Positions 11,100 through 24,058 are shown, counted from the first letter of the stretch. The stretch: 64,000 nt of DNA from Fragilariopsis cylindrus CCMP1102 (GCA_900095095.1 FMBT01000310.1:310001-374000), one strand, 5' to 3'. The notes: generated from the sequence alone by a model not told the origin. Made by a program: numbers and translations.

Positions 11100-13247
11100 T
11101 TAAGCATCTAACGTTAGTATACGAGCACGCTGCTCTGCTTCCAGGAGCCAATCATCCTTCATCGACATACTTTGTTTGTGGTGTTCAACTGTTTTGAAGA
11201 ACGAATCCTTGTCTAAAATTGCACCATCTGTTCCATAGGCCGCTGCCTGCCATGCTATAGCTAATTTAGAAATAGATCGACCCGAGAATCCATCCGTCAT
11301 TTGGACAGCCATTTCGATCTCGGCTGGTCCGATACCATCAGTGACGACCGCCTTGGCCCAACCTGGGGGTTTGATCAAATATTTGTCAATGTACATAGCA
11401 ATCATTTGCCTTCTTTCTTCGACACCGGGAAGTTCGAATTCGACCATCTCATCCACACGATCTAGCAACGCAGGATCGAATTGAGCAGGTTGATTACTAG
11501 CATATACCATCATGAATTGATTCGACTCGGTACCTGTTCGGAACAAAAATGCGTTCAAAGCATTGCGTTGATCTTCACTAATTTTGGTCGTTTCACGATT
11601 TTGTAAGAATGCATCTGCCTCATCGATGAATAGCAGTAAGCCTCTACGACTGGTTTTTGCCCAGTCAAATAACTTGTGCAATTCTGTTACGGCGTCACGC
11701 CCTAATGGCGCAATGTCACCACCCGTCAAAATGGCAAAGTCTAACCCAGAATGATGAGCCAAACCCGAGCAAACATAGTCTTTCCAGTACCCGGTGCGCC
11801 TATCGAAAAAGATAACAAACAAAAGAGAGTACATGGTGAGTAAGACGAAAATTATACATGGTTAATCAGATGAGAGTCTCACATTTCACACAAAAGTCAT
11901 TTTTATCACAACATTATCACAACATACCATGCAATAGTAAATGCCGAAAGGGAGCCTTGTTCTTTTTTGTGTTAGCTGTCGAAACAGCGATTTTTGTCAA
12001 CTGTGAATCCAAATCGGGTCTCAATACAATGCCCTTCAATGCGTCCTTTTCTTGTGTACCGATTCCGATCAACCGTTTCGTGGTCGGGATGGGTTGCCTC
12101 GCAAGTTGTCCTAAACTAAATCGACTTGTTTCACGGACTAAACTTGGTTTTCCCAATCTCGCTTCGATGAATCGTCCGGTCACACCGATAGATGTACGGG
12201 CCGTGTACACACCGATAGCAATCCCGGTTACGGTCAATGCCGTGTTCCGTAGTTTGTTGGTGTCATCCAAGTACGATTGCAATCCCTCCCCGAGCATTGT
12301 TCCTGCGTCTTTGATAGACTTCAACACCGTATCACGTCGTTCGATCGCTTCCTGTTTTAATTTGTCTAAGATCAAGTCGTGATTTTCACGTTCTTGACGA
12401 ATTCGTCCATCGGCTTCCGCCTGAGCTCTCGCCAATTCCATCTTTGTCTTTAACGAAGCCTCATGTTCCGCTGTCTTGCGACGCATTTGCTCTTGTCGTG
12501 CAACCATTTCTTCCTGTTTTTTTAATTGTTCTCTGTGAAGTATTTGTTGTTGTTGTTGTTATTGTTATCGTATTAATATTTTTATAGTTGTCGTTATAGT
12601 GAAAATCATAGATGAAAGTTAGTTACAGTGAACAATGGGGAAATTGGAATCGAAAATGATAAAGTCGAAGCCGATGTGGCGTTCAACACGATAACGACCG
12701 CCGACCATTGAGGAAATATACTCGGATCCCACAAAACAGTACAGAAAAAAAAGACAGACCCAACCCAGCCAGCCCAGCCCAACTGACAACTTTTGTATGT
12801 TTATATCTTTTGAACTAATTGACTTACTCTTGCATATACTTCTGGGCGTTTAGCATATCACTTGTCGTTTTCGTTCCAATTCATCCATGTATTCTGCTCG
12901 ATGACGTTCGTGTTGTGTTTGTGCTTCAAGAGTTTTGCGAGCCTCCTCACCTTCCCGTTCGATATTTGTGGATCGTTGTTGTTGGGAGTATGCTTCCATT
13001 TCGGCTCGTTTCGAGGCTGCCTCATGTTGTTTCGTAACCTCTTGCGTCTTGATCAGTTCAATGGCTGCACCTGCGTTTTTACTAGCATCAGTTCACGTGC
13101 CGCCTTGGCTGCTCGTTCCAAACCTTCCGGATCAAATCCAGTTAAATTGCTACCACCCTTTTTATTCGCAGGAGGATTTTCTGGAGTTACAACTGACGAC
13201 AAGGATTTACCGTCATCTTTGTTATCTTTACGACCGCCACCGAACAT
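11100..13247 (-). CDS. ATAD3: ATAD3-type mitochondrial AAA+ ATPase
   Basis: Ortholog of ATAD3, an inner-membrane AAA+ ATPase linked to mitochondrial nucleoids, cristae and lipid traffic. Three exons fit: 13247-12828, 12532-11928 and 11799-11100, with GT-AG introns of 295 and 128 nt; the product is about 575 residues. Visible: N-terminal FDPEGLERAAKAARE, a long Gln/Glu/Arg coiled coil, the membrane-proximal segment GIAIGVYTARTSIGVTGRFIEARLGKPSLVRETSR (ends separated by its middle residues), Walker A GAPGTGKT across the second junction, Walker B LLLFIDEADAFLQNRE, sensor YASNQPAQFD and the Arg-finger region LLDRVDEMVEFELPG. Three one-base deletions (near 13089, 12862 and 11765) interrupt the frame inside conserved blocks; adding three bases makes the CDS a multiple of three. 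Decay is unlikely because the rest is well conserved. Confidence 0.93.
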
Positions 13248-13692
13248 GATGGAATATATATGATATTTTTTTTTTCGATTATATATATGCTTTGAATATC
13301 TTCGTTCAATTTACAAGTCTTTCCTGCTGCTGTCTTCGTCGGTTTCGTAGATTATCTCGGGTCTTAATATGAATGATAGGTGTAGCCGATGAGCATGTGA
13401 AACATGCGAAAATAAAAAATAAGAATGTGAATGAGATTGAATGATCAAAGATGACGAGGCATTCACGTGCATTTTGGCGCGAGCGTTTTTTTGGTGGTCT
13501 GCGCGACATGACCTGAAGTACGAAGTACAGACAGAATGTTTCCAGTCGTGTATAATATATTGTCTAGGTTAAACATAATCCTTACAGTACGTAGTAGAGA
13601 TGGCAGATTGAAATAACTAACTACTTCATATACATAGTCAATTCAAATGATTCTTCAAGGATTTTATTTATTAAATTTATAACCTAATTATC
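13248..13692. other. Spacer upstream of ATAD3
   Basis: Holds the 5-prime region of ATAD3 and the 3-prime end of the DEAD-box gene. A basic 67-residue frame (13306-13509, minus) starts MSRRPPKKRSRQ but has no family signal and is probably leader sequence or chance. Confidence 0.4.
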
Positions 13693-16439
13693 CTATTTTC
13701 TTCTCTTATTTCGATCAGATGGATCTCTAGATCTGTCCAACGTTTGGGTAGCTGGGTCAACCATTATTAGCTTCCCAGCTCTCGGTTCCACCGTGAACAA
13801 TTCCACTCCCAAAGTATCCGTAAATCTTTTTGGAACATTACGCTCCACGTTAGATGTCGTTATATTAATAACAACTCCGGGACGCCCTCCTCGTCCACAT
13901 CGTCCCGATCGATGGGCGTAATGCGATGCATCGGTTGGCAAATCCAGATTGATGACATGCGTCAAGAGAGGTGCATCTAAGCCACGAGCCGCCAATTCGG
14001 TTGCGACCACGATGCCCACATAGCCTTCTCGCAAGGCTTTACTTACTTCAGCGCGGTCCATCTTTTCGCTTCCCATACCGCCATGCAATGCTGCAGCAAT
14101 AATGCCACGATCGGCCAATTTTTCCACTACAATATCCACTTTACGGGCGTTATCGACAAATATCAAGATCTGTTGGGGAATAGGATCTGTGTGCAAGATC
14201 CTTCGAACGGCATCTAAAGCCAAGCGTTTGTGTGGCACATGAACTACACCATGTATGACTGTACGACTTACTTGAGCTGCTATTGAAGTCGACGACGACT
14301 TACCATCAGTTGTTACTCTACCAGTTACCAACACATCATCCTCATCCGCCATGGCTTTTTCGAAGCCGGGACGCAAGAAGTCTATTACCTTTGACGAATC
14401 CATAATGTCCGTGGCAGTTGCCGAACATAACACCTTTTTGATTGAAAAAGAATTATTTTATGGAATAGCAAAAGAATAAAAGAATAGGTAAGTGTCGATA
14501 AGTATCAAAAATTCCGAATGTCTTTCGTCAAGGCTTTACTTACTGATTGGAGGGCGTTACCGTGTCGACGTTTCAAATTTTGCATTATAGCACGCGTTGG
14601 ATCCCGATGAGCTTTGTATTCCAATAAAGCATCAAATTCATCCAAAACCAAAGATTGCAGAGAGCTTACTTTGAGCCTTCCACTTTTTTCTCCTGGTTTT
14701 CCCACCACAAGTTCTGCGATCCTTCCCGGTGTACCAACGATGATATTCGGTTTCCGCTTTCGTAGTTGTTCTAGATTTCGCTTGAACCCTGTTCCACCAA
14801 TGGCCAACTGAGCTGTCAATCCCGTATCTTGAAGGAGATCCCTAGCGACACTAACAATTTGACTCGCCAATTCTCTACCAGGAGCAACAATTATGACAGC
14901 CAAACCGATATTATTGTTTTTAAGTTTAGTAGTATCTTCATTATCATCGTCATCATCATCATCATCATCGTGTAACGAATTCCATAACAACCGTTGAACA
15001 AGCGGGACCAAAAATGATAAGGTTTTACCTGAACCAGTGTATGTTCCAACCAAAACGTCATTTCCCGTCAATATAGCTGGTGTAGTCTTTTCTTGTACGG
15101 CCAGAGGATTTGGACAATTCATTTCGTATTGTAAATTACCAAGTATTTCTGTTGATGTAATTCCTAAATCTTCCCACGATTGTGCGTTTACTTTTTGTGC
15201 TAATATAGGAACATCTGCTGATTCGATAATTTCCATCGTCCCCTCGTCGACGGAATCCTGAAATTGACGAAATGCTTCTGCAACCGTCAAGAGACGAACT
15301 TTTCCTGTACTTTCCTCTAAAAGGGCCGTCGGTGGAACTGGTCGACTGTCACGACGCTTAGACGAAGAAGATTCATCATCTTCATCTCTATCTGATGCAT
15401 CGTTTTGTGCTGTATCTCGATCTCGTTTTCGATGATCCTTTCTGGAAACAGGTAAATCATCGTCATCGTCATCCTTGGAGGGAGCTTTAGCTGCATCTGG
15501 ATTAAAAAAATATCCCCCTCCTCCACTAGGTAATTTCTTATCACTAGCATGGTTAGTACCACGTCCTCCAGCAGGTTGTGGAGCGATCAGATGGTCGACT
15601 CGTGGAATGTATTCATCATTGTCTTCATCGTAAATATAATCATCTTCATCAACTTCTTCATCATCGTCGTCTAAAAATTCAAATCCTTCATCATCTTGAT
15701 CATAGTATTCTCGTACACCCGTTGAGGCCACCTCATTTTCTTCCTCGTCGTCGTCCCAAGGATCTAAAACAGGTTCTGAAAATTTATTATTATTTTGTTT
15801 CTTATTTTTTACTTTAGTTTTCTGTTTCTTATTCGTATTCGAAGAATCATCATTTTCTTCGTCATCATAAGAAATTTCAAATCCATCAGGAATATCATTT
15901 CCCGACATCGATCTAGAAGAATCATCTAATGTTCCCCATCGTTTTGACATGGTTGATTCCAAATCATCTAACGATCTTCCGGATTTCCATGGTTGATTTG
16001 GTTGTAACTGTGGTTGAGAAGAAGAAGTTGATGACGAAGACGACGACGGCGATGATGGTCGTCTTTGTTGTGGTGGTTGTCGCGGTTTGTTTGTTGTTTT
16101 GCTGGTGGGATTGCTGCTGGTTCGTCTAGCATTATTATTATTATTGGATTTGAAACTTCCTTCTTCTGCTCCTGATCCTTCCGACTTCTTTTTTCGAGCG
16201 ATATGAGATCCTTGTTGTGAGAAACGAGGCTTTTTCTGCTGTGCAAAGAGTTTTGTCGTAGTAGGTATTATCCTCGTCCTCCTTTTCTGCTGTTGTTGTT
16301 GTCGTTGTTGTTCTATCGATGATGCGGAAGTAGCTAAAGAATTGATTTTCGTTATCGATGGAAGGGTGAAACCTGAGCATCCATTATTGGATATCAATGC
16401 TAATATCACGGTCAGTACCAACATCGACGACTCGTACAT
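13693..16439 (-). CDS. DEAD-box-type RNA helicase with plastid-type leader
   Basis: An 878-residue helicase in two exons, 16439-14544 and 14433-13693, with a 110-nt GT-AG intron just before motif III. The N-terminus is a signal peptide (MLVLTVILALISNNGCSGF), whose GF step suggests plastid entry. About 400 disordered residues rich in Ser, Asn, Gln and Asp follow. The core shows a Q-motif-like region, motif I TYTGSGKT, Ia PGRELASQ, Ib GTPGR, motif II VLDEFDALL (DEFD instead of DEAD), motif III CSATA, IV-V with LHGGMGSEKMDR and VATELAARGLD, and motif VI HRSGRCGRGG. Such enzymes remodel rRNA or mRNA; a role in plastid ribosome assembly is a guess. It is divergent from the rhodanese gene across 366 bp. 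Confidence 0.93.
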
Positions 16440-16805
16440 GATAGTACTATTATTATCTTAATTTGTGTTGTTTGTCTCTTGTTATCAGTACATATACATG
16501 TCGTTGATGTACAAGTTGAAACTAAGATGATTGGTATTTCAAGACTAATTTCTTTTTCTCTTTTTTTAATTTAAATTCTTCTTTTTGATGGGTTGACGCT
16601 TGGATGAACGTATAAGAGGACGGACGGCACGTGTTGTGACCACTGCTTTTTTCCATTGCGTGGTAAAACGTGTAAAATCTTTTTTTGATTTTTTTGCACA
16701 TCAAAAAAAGTACAACCAAATTATTATGCTCTCATAATTTCATAAAAGTTGATACAAAAGATTCTCTCTTCGGTACTAGTATGTACAGGTAAAGTCGAAG
16801 AAGCC
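16440..16805. promoter_or_regulatory. Shared divergent promoter region
   Basis: The 366 bp separate the start codons of the DEAD-box helicase (minus) and the rhodanese/RRM gene (plus). It is rich in A and T runs. The region must hold both transcription starts, but no named element is visible. Confidence 0.4.
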
Positions 16806-18593
16806 ATGAGCACACCCCATGACGGGGTGCTGCCGTCGAAACAAGAAAAAGCAATTGCAGCGAAAGCTCGGAAGGAAGCAAGAAGAGCATTTCGTAAGAA
16901 ATTGGAATTAGAATCAAAGGATACAATTGCAAATCTTGATCTACCAGCCAATACCGTTATTGATTTAGAGGCATCTAAATCCAATGCTAATCGACCATTA
17001 CCAGCTCCTCCACAAAATTTACATTCCGATTCGAATACAACGATATGTTTATTTTATCAATACAAGGAACCAGCATGGACATCGAAAAATCATAAGGCCG
17101 CATTAAATAAAGTTACAGAATTAGCATTAACACACCAGGTTACGGGACGAGGGTAAGTTATATTTGCATTCATATTCAATTCATTACAATAATGTACAGT
17201 ATGTGCGTATCACAAATTATATATAACTGGTATTCTCACATCATATCATATTATCATTTACCCTTCTACTTTCCATCTGTTTTGTTTTAGTCGATGCGCA
17301 CCAGAAGGTTTAAATTGTACGTTAACCGCCAGTGCGAATGATATTCGAGCTTTCTGTTACGCACTTAGACAATGGGATCCAATGTTCAATGAAACAGATT
17401 TCAAGTTAGAAGATGGAATTTCGAACAAGAACCGGTTTCGAACATTTACATTACGGAAAGTCGATGAGTTGGTTGGGTATACCTTAGATGGCATCAAAGC
17501 TCCATCTATAAATCGTCATTCAGGAAAGCATCTTGAGGCGACAGAATATCACAAACAAATGCAACAGAAGGATACTGTGATTATTGATGTACGGAATGCA
17601 TATGAGAGTGATATTGGTCATTTCCAACCTCCTGAAGGTGGTGCTACATTACTTGATCCCCAAATGAGGACAAGTTCAGATTTTCCTAAATGGTTAGCAA
17701 GTAACGAAACGAAAGAAAAGTTAAAAAATAAAACTGTCATGATGTACTGCACAGGTGGAATACGCTGTGAAAGAGCGACCGCTTTGTTAAATCAAATCAC
17801 TGATGCAGAAGAAGGTTTTAAAACTAAGGACGTTGTTATGGTCCGAGGTGGTATCGAACGGTATCTTAAAACCTTCAAGGAAGGTGGATTTTGGAAAGGC
17901 AAAAATTATCTTTTCGATAAACGAATGGAGCAAGCTCCCCCTGAAAAATCTCAAGAAGCACTGAAGAATGACGTGGAAAGCAACTGTTGCTTCTGTAAGA
18001 ACCCATGTGCGGAGTATCGTGGTCAACATAAATGCGCCAAGATCATTCCATCATCAGGTCTACCTTGTTCGGTTCCTGTCATTGTATGCAACGAATGTCA
18101 GAAACCTGCAACGGATGAACCCGAAAAACTATCTTGTCCTCTGTGTGTGAAAGGTTATCAAACCCCCGAAACGGCACCTGATCTCATTGGACAAAAACGT
18201 AAATTGGGACTGATTGTGAATGGAGGTGTTGATCTCGTTACGGGTCAGAGGGTGGTACGTGAGCAACAACGGGTGTCTCAACGATTATTTGTTGGGAAAC
18301 TTCCCTTAACGATAACTGCATCTAAACTCCGTCATGCCTTTGGCGATGCCAAGATCGAGAAAATCCAATGGATTGTTGACCATGAGACAAAGTCCTTCTA
18401 TGGTTCTGCGTTTTGTCAAATGGCAAGCGTTGAAGATGCTACAAGAGCGTATTCATTCGGTTCAATTCAATTGTCACAAAAGAAGAAGGAACGAAAACAT
18501 AAAGCGCGTGTTGCATACGCACCCATCCGTGAGAATGAAATTTGGCCTTTGATATCGAATGTGGAGTTAGAATACCCACCAATCGGTTCATAA
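16806..18593 (+). CDS. Rhodanese (TrhO-like) protein fused to an RRM
   Basis: A 549-residue protein in two exons, 16806-17152 and 17291-18593, with a 138-nt GT-AG intron whose splice restores TGRGRCAPEG. The central part matches the TrhO/YceA (UPF0176) family, which hydroxylates wobble uridine-34 in tRNA: an N-terminal ferredoxin-like domain, then a rhodanese domain with VIIDVRNAYESDIGHF and the catalytic loop MMYCTGGIRCERATALL (active Cys near residue 300). A Cys-rich segment with zinc-like pairs follows (CCFCKNPC, CNEC, CPLC). The C-terminus is an RRM with RNP2-like LFVGKLP and RNP1-like SFYGSAFCQM. The RRM is not part of bacterial TrhO and could help hold RNA. The ATG at 16806 is preferred over an upstream non-ATG extension. 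Confidence 0.92.
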
Positions 18594-19452
18594 TTGTTGA
18601 ATCTCAGTCCTGATATATTATTTTTGTTATGGTACGTCGCGTTGATGATTTTGTGTGTTTGTGATTTGTTCCTGATAATATAATGGAGTGATGATTTAGA
18701 AAAGGGATTGCGAACCTTAATACTTATGTATTGTACATTGAGGCATCTAGGGGTGGGCGTCGTAGTTCACAGCTGCCCTTGGAGTATTACACAGCCCATG
18801 AAAGCGCACCCGCCATAGTAAAGCTGACCATTATTTTTCGGTTTTGAAAATTAACGTAAGTAAGCTCTCCTGTAATTCATCTTACTCACTTATTATTTTG
18901 TTTCCGTATGCATTTCATGTTATTTTGCAGGTTCTTCATTTAACATGAAGATTTAGATATGCACTTAAATACCCAATTTGGAATATACATAATATATATA
19001 ATTTAATATAAACCTTGTTAAATTACGTACCTCTTGCTTCTAAAGTAGATTTAGTACAAGGTACAGTAAGAATGTTATTTCTGCTATACATTTAGTACCG
19101 TAGAAATATTATGTATCTAAGGAGTCTTCCGCACCACCCCCATTTACAAAACAAAGGGGGGAGATAATGTCTTTGATTTTTGATTTTTGATTTTTGTTAG
19201 ATGTGAAGCGAATTTGAAAATTGATACAGTAGATTTGTACAATAATGCTATAAACTCGACGATGGCGTATCAGTACCAGATTAAGTATACTCCAGCCATC
19301 ATCAATTATTAAATTACATCAAATACAATTTAAAGTCGACAACGGCGTACTAGTACCAGATTAAGCATACTCCAGCCATCATCAATCATTTGAAGTTACA
19401 TCAAAGCGAGTGTATTTGTTGTGATCAAAATAAATCGGATGCTGCTGCATGT
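18594..19452. other. Intergenic region with local duplication
   Basis: AT-rich spacer between two plus-strand genes. It contains three copies of a TTTTTGA-type short tandem near 19175-19196 and an imperfect 75-bp duplication listed separately. A GC-richer patch near 18750-18815 shows no tRNA A and B boxes. No gene seen. Confidence 0.5.
19251..19405 (+). repeat. Imperfect direct repeat, two units of about 75 bp
   Basis: Copy 1 starts at 19251 and copy 2 at 19331. Both contain the shared words GTACCAGATTAAG and ATACTCCAGCCATCATCAAT and end in TTACATCAAA, with scattered differences. Copy 2 ends 48 bp before the first ATG used for the SNF2 gene, so it lies in that gene's probable 5-prime region. 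Confidence 0.85.
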
Positions 19453-22049
19453 ATGTTCAGCCTCAAGATATGTTCGACTACTTCGTCTAGCACTATGACG
19501 AATTTCCTTTCTCGACAAAAGCAGGTCGTGGGCGTTTTCATGTGTTTTTGGTGCACTATCCGTCTATCTTCATCGTTATCAATGACAACAACAACGACGA
19601 CGTCAGCATCAGCAATAACAATTCCAGCTCCGGCTGGGCTCTCATACTTTCCATTTCAGGATGATGCAATACAGAATTATTTAGTACCATCGCAACGTAT
19701 TTTGTTGGGCGATGAAATGGGCTTAGGAAAAACTATCTCAGTTATTGGCGGCATGAATGTCCTACTGAGAGATAGGTACGTTCATGATGAAACTTCTTCT
19801 GAGTCTGAAGCAGTTAAGAAGCCATTCCAAGCATTGATAATTGCACCAAAGTCCGTCTTATCACATTGGGAAGACGAATTGCATAAATGGATAACAATTG
19901 ACAACAATAACGATGACGACGACGAGAAAAATAATAGGGAATTCAAGTTTAAGATTGGAGTGATAAAAGCCAAACAGGGGATACCCGATATGTCATATGA
20001 TGAAAACAACGATGGTGATGATGATGATGATGAGTCATCCATCATGTCGTCATCTTCGGTGTCGTGTGTTATATATCTGATTAATTACGAAATTGTAAAC
20101 AAGTATCGTACTGAAATTGATTCTTTTGGTAAGATTGATCTGTTGGTTTGTGATGAATGTCATTATCTGAAGAGTGTCGATACACAACGAACTCAAGCCG
20201 TCTTCGGTCATCATATACATACTGAATCTATGAAACCAATTTCTACAGAAAGATTATGGCTAGTAACTGGATCACCCGTGCTTAACAATCCGAGTGAATT
20301 ATTCCCTCTTCTGAATGCGATTGATTTAGAGAAAGAGATATTTCCAGAATTAGAATCGATAGATGCATTTCGTGAACAATATTGTCGTAAGCAAGTTTCA
20401 CCATGGGGTGTATATTATAAAGGTGGTAAAAATTTGAGTGAGTTACGTATTCGTTTATCTCAAGTTTCAACAACTGCCAAAAGAGCTACACCAATTATGA
20501 TCCGCAGAACAAAAAAGGAAGTCTTAACAGAATTACCAGATAAGCGCCATCAATTATTCCCATTAGATGATGGAGGTGAAGCTTCTAGACTAGAAAATAA
20601 GAAGCTACAAAAATTATTACAAGATCTAGAGGCGAAAGATAGTAAAACAAGCATAAAACAGGAGAAGGAGGGGGTTGGAACAGACATAACGAGTATCACC
20701 ATGATTACTACTGAAAATTTGCAAAAAGTTAAAGTTGTACAGCTTAAAGATTTATTGAAAGTACGAGATCTACATGTAAGTGGTCGAAAATCGGAATTGA
20801 TTCAAAGACTTATAGAATATGAATCAACCTCCACTACTACTAGGAATGACGATACAGACGTAGACGAGGAGGAAGAAGACAACGTCATCGACGATGAGGA
20901 AATTACAAGAATTCGCGACAGTGCTCAATCCGTTCTCCAATCTGCACCGAGTGACAATCGAAGTAAAGTCTTGTCAAAAATACTTGGATTTCAAACCGAT
21001 AGCAAGACTGCAGTACTGGGTGCATTAATGAAAGCACGACATCAAACAGCGATGTCAAAAGTCCCGTATGCAATTGAACTATTAGATATTGCTACCTCGT
21101 CACATAAAGTTGTTGTTTTTGCTCATCATCGTGACGTACAAGACGCTATATATGATGCCTTCAAGGATCGGGCTGTTGTTTTAAATGGTGATACAAGTAT
21201 GGAAGATCGATCAATTGCTGTCCATCGATTTCAAACAGATCCGTCTGTAACACTTTTTATCGGTTGTAAGTAGGATCATAATGACTATCTACTGTAGATG
21301 AATAAAGTGAAAAGAAGGGTTACTTTATTTTAATTTTAGATAAACACTAACATGGTTTTGTTTGGTTTGTTTTTATCTTTTTGAAATGATTCACAGCGAT
21401 TCGAGCTGCTGGGTTGGGAATAACCCTAACTGCTGCGAGTCATGTGGTATTTATTGAAATGGATTGGTCTCCACTTATTGTTCAGCAGGCTGAAGATCGA
21501 TGTCATCGTGTGGGTCAAAAGTCGTCTGTTCTTGTTCAGTATCTCTTCTTCCGAAATACTGTCGACGAACATATTTCCCAATTGCTTGCATCAAAGCAGA
21601 GCACAGTTTCTGCTGCGATGGATGAGCCCAAAGGAGCCACGGGATGGATATTCGATTTCGGAAAGCACCAAGAGAAGTCAATTTTCGATGTTGCAGGCGA
21701 AGACTCGGTGTATTTGAAATGGATAGTCGAAAATGATATACATCTTGAAAAGGATGAGAGTCTTACGGAAGCATTGATTCAACTCGGCTATTTGAATCAA
21801 CAAGGAGAGAAATTTCTTTCTCAACTCACTGCCGAAATTGCTTCCACTGATACAGAAACATCGACTTCTGAAACCGACAGCGATGAAGAAGATCAAGCTG
21901 GAAACTTTGTACTTACTTTTGGAAAACATAAAAATAAGCCTCTCAGCGAGGTTCCAAAAGGGTATTTATTCTGGATGTCTTCCTCAGGTGCTGCGAGAGG
22001 AAACTTTAAGCTATCGACGGCACTTCGAAAATATTTATCATCAAAATAA
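19453..22049 (+). CDS. SNF2-family helicase with SAP domain, SMARCAL1/ZRANB3-like
   Basis: About 821 residues in two exons, 19453-21265 and 21397-22049, with a 131-nt GT-AG intron inside the helicase C domain. Motifs: I DEMGLGKT, Ia IIAPKSVLSHW, II CDECHYLKS, III VTGSPVLNNPSELF, then IMIRRTKKEVLTELPDK; a SAP-type helix pair (VVQLKDLLKVRDLHVSGRKSELIQRL, split by a loop); helicase C with VVFAHHRDVQDAI, LNGDTS, GLGITLTAASHVVF and QAEDRCHRVGQ. These fit annealing helicases that act at stalled forks. Two C-terminal FGKH segments (FDFGKHQEKSIFDV and LTFGKHKNKPLSEV) are an unusual tail. The start is uncertain: 19453 and 19495 are both possible, and the Cys/Phe-rich N-terminus could be a leader. Confidence 0.9.
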
Positions 22050-22192
22050 TAATAATAGTAATGGAACGGAAGAACAGATTACTGCCAGTATAACATCATT
22101 ATACATCACATAACACCGTAATGACATTCAAAACCTGCCTATCAGTCCGAATTGTGACTTAGCATCACGTTTCCGAATAACATATATATTTT

Positions 22193-24058
22193 TTATTCAT
22201 TTGGCTGTTGCAACCTTATATGATTTCTCGTGTACCACACCAAACACGTGCCGATAAACGAATACACAAACAACAATTCCATTGGGGCGTGGTAATTACC
22301 CGTGGTATCTCGGAGCCATCCAAATGCTATGTTTGTTAGGCTGAATATCGATCCTATCGCCTCAACGACTGAAAAGGCTGAGCCAAGCTGGTCCTCAGGC
22401 ACTGTAAGTGGAATAACTGCTAAACAAATTGGTATGAATATCCCGTGAGCAACGGAAATGCCGGCCATGGGAGTCAAAGCACCACCAGGTAGGTACTCTT
22501 GAATAGTAGTGGCGGGGAGAAAGGTAATCGTTGCTATGCTGATGGTTCCCAGGACGGCTGCACCGAACAACCACATCACAATCCCACCAGGCGAACGGTA
22601 TGCGAGGTACCCAACTAGTGGTGAAAAGAGCGTAAACATCTCATGTAAGCTAGATTTTCTACCGGCTGCAACGGCACCCACTCCAAATTTCTCCTACAGT
22701 ACAATAGAGAGCTGGTGAGAATTTTACCTAAATAATAATCGATATCTTCTTGATGTCTTATAATAATGAACAGTACTTACCATTAAAATAGAATTCGAAT
22801 TATGTGAGAACACCTTGAATGTGACAACGAATATTGCACGCCCGATGGCTACAATCCAAAAAGTTAGCGGAAGTTTTTGACAGTACGATTTCGTACTAGT
22901 AATCATATTAGAAATCATAGAGCTAGAAATCATAGATTTCGAAGGATGTTCTCCTTTCTCTTTTTTTTCCAACATTTCTCGAGAATTTTCTCCCGCTTCT
23001 TGGGGTTGCGCAAGATGACGATGATGATGATGACGCTGCTGCTGCGGTCGTTGCGGACGTGGTGTACCACCAAACCATGCAGCATATAAAATAGCTGCAA
23101 CTAGAGACGTAAGCATTGCGACGCAACACGCTACGATTCCGATCGAAATATCATTATGATTGCTGCCCTTACTGCTGCTGTTTCCGCCGATGATCATATG
23201 AGATTTCTTATCATTTTCATTTTCAATCAACCATGGTATAATGATTTTGCTAGCCACCATCGCTAAATTATTCATCGCAACTAACACTCCCTGTGCAAAG
23301 GCTCCGTCACTACCATAAAAGGCGTGAGCCACAAAAGTTCGTGAGGCAACAACCACACATCCCTCACCCAAACCAAAGATAGTTGCACCGACCAAAGCAA
23401 TTTTTTGGCTGTTAATCACTTCGAGGCCGTATCCATATATTACTATTCCTAATAGTGATATTCCAATAAATGCAATAGCTGAATACGATGGTGTTCGTGT
23501 TGTTCCTAAACAACTTAAACTCCCTGGATTAAGGAATCTCCTTATATATTTATTCTTTTGTGGTTGGTGCTCATTGTGATTGTGATTGTGAGTCTGTCCT
23601 CGTTCGCGGTGGTTATAATCAAGTAATACACCCCCAATAAGAGTTGCTACTGGTATTGACATAAGTGACAACATAAGTGAGTACGTCGTTGCGCTCATTA
23701 GAATTCGTGGATCATTCATTAAATATTCTTCAAAGGATGATTGTGATGCTTTGAAAAATTTCACTCCCATGGGTGTAATAACAACTATTGCCAAGATAAG
23801 GAACCGATACTTTACATGGTAATTGTGTAGCAACTCTAATTCTAATTGTTGCTGTTCGTAATCAATCTCAGAATCGTCATCGTAATCGTTGTTGTCGTGA
23901 ATATTGCACTCTATATAACCCTCACCATCGATTATCGCCGATTCGTCAAGCAATGATGATGATGGGTTGTTATTATTAACAATACCGTCATACTTGTAGT
24001 TGTTATTGTCATTCTTATTCCCTGAAAGTAATTGTTGATTCTCCATTGTTAATTTCAT
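22193..24058 (-). CDS. Major facilitator transporter, MFSD1-like
   Basis: A membrane transporter of about 592 residues in two exons, 24058-22781 and 22693-22193, joined across an 87-nt GT-AG intron at ...SILM|EKFGVGAVAAGR. After an Asn/Asp-rich cytosolic head come about 12 hydrophobic helices, split by a long His/Gln/Arg-rich central loop. Segments such as GATIFGLGEGCVVVASRTFV and AFSVVEAIGSIFSLTNIAFG resemble MFSD1-type solute carriers, which in animals export dipeptides from lysosomes. The substrate here is not known. The gene is convergent with the SNF2 gene across only 143 bp. Confidence 0.85.

Noticed and set aside
18750-18815. Possible small RNA gene in a GC-richer patch
   Set aside because: No A and B boxes or known snRNA motif could be found.
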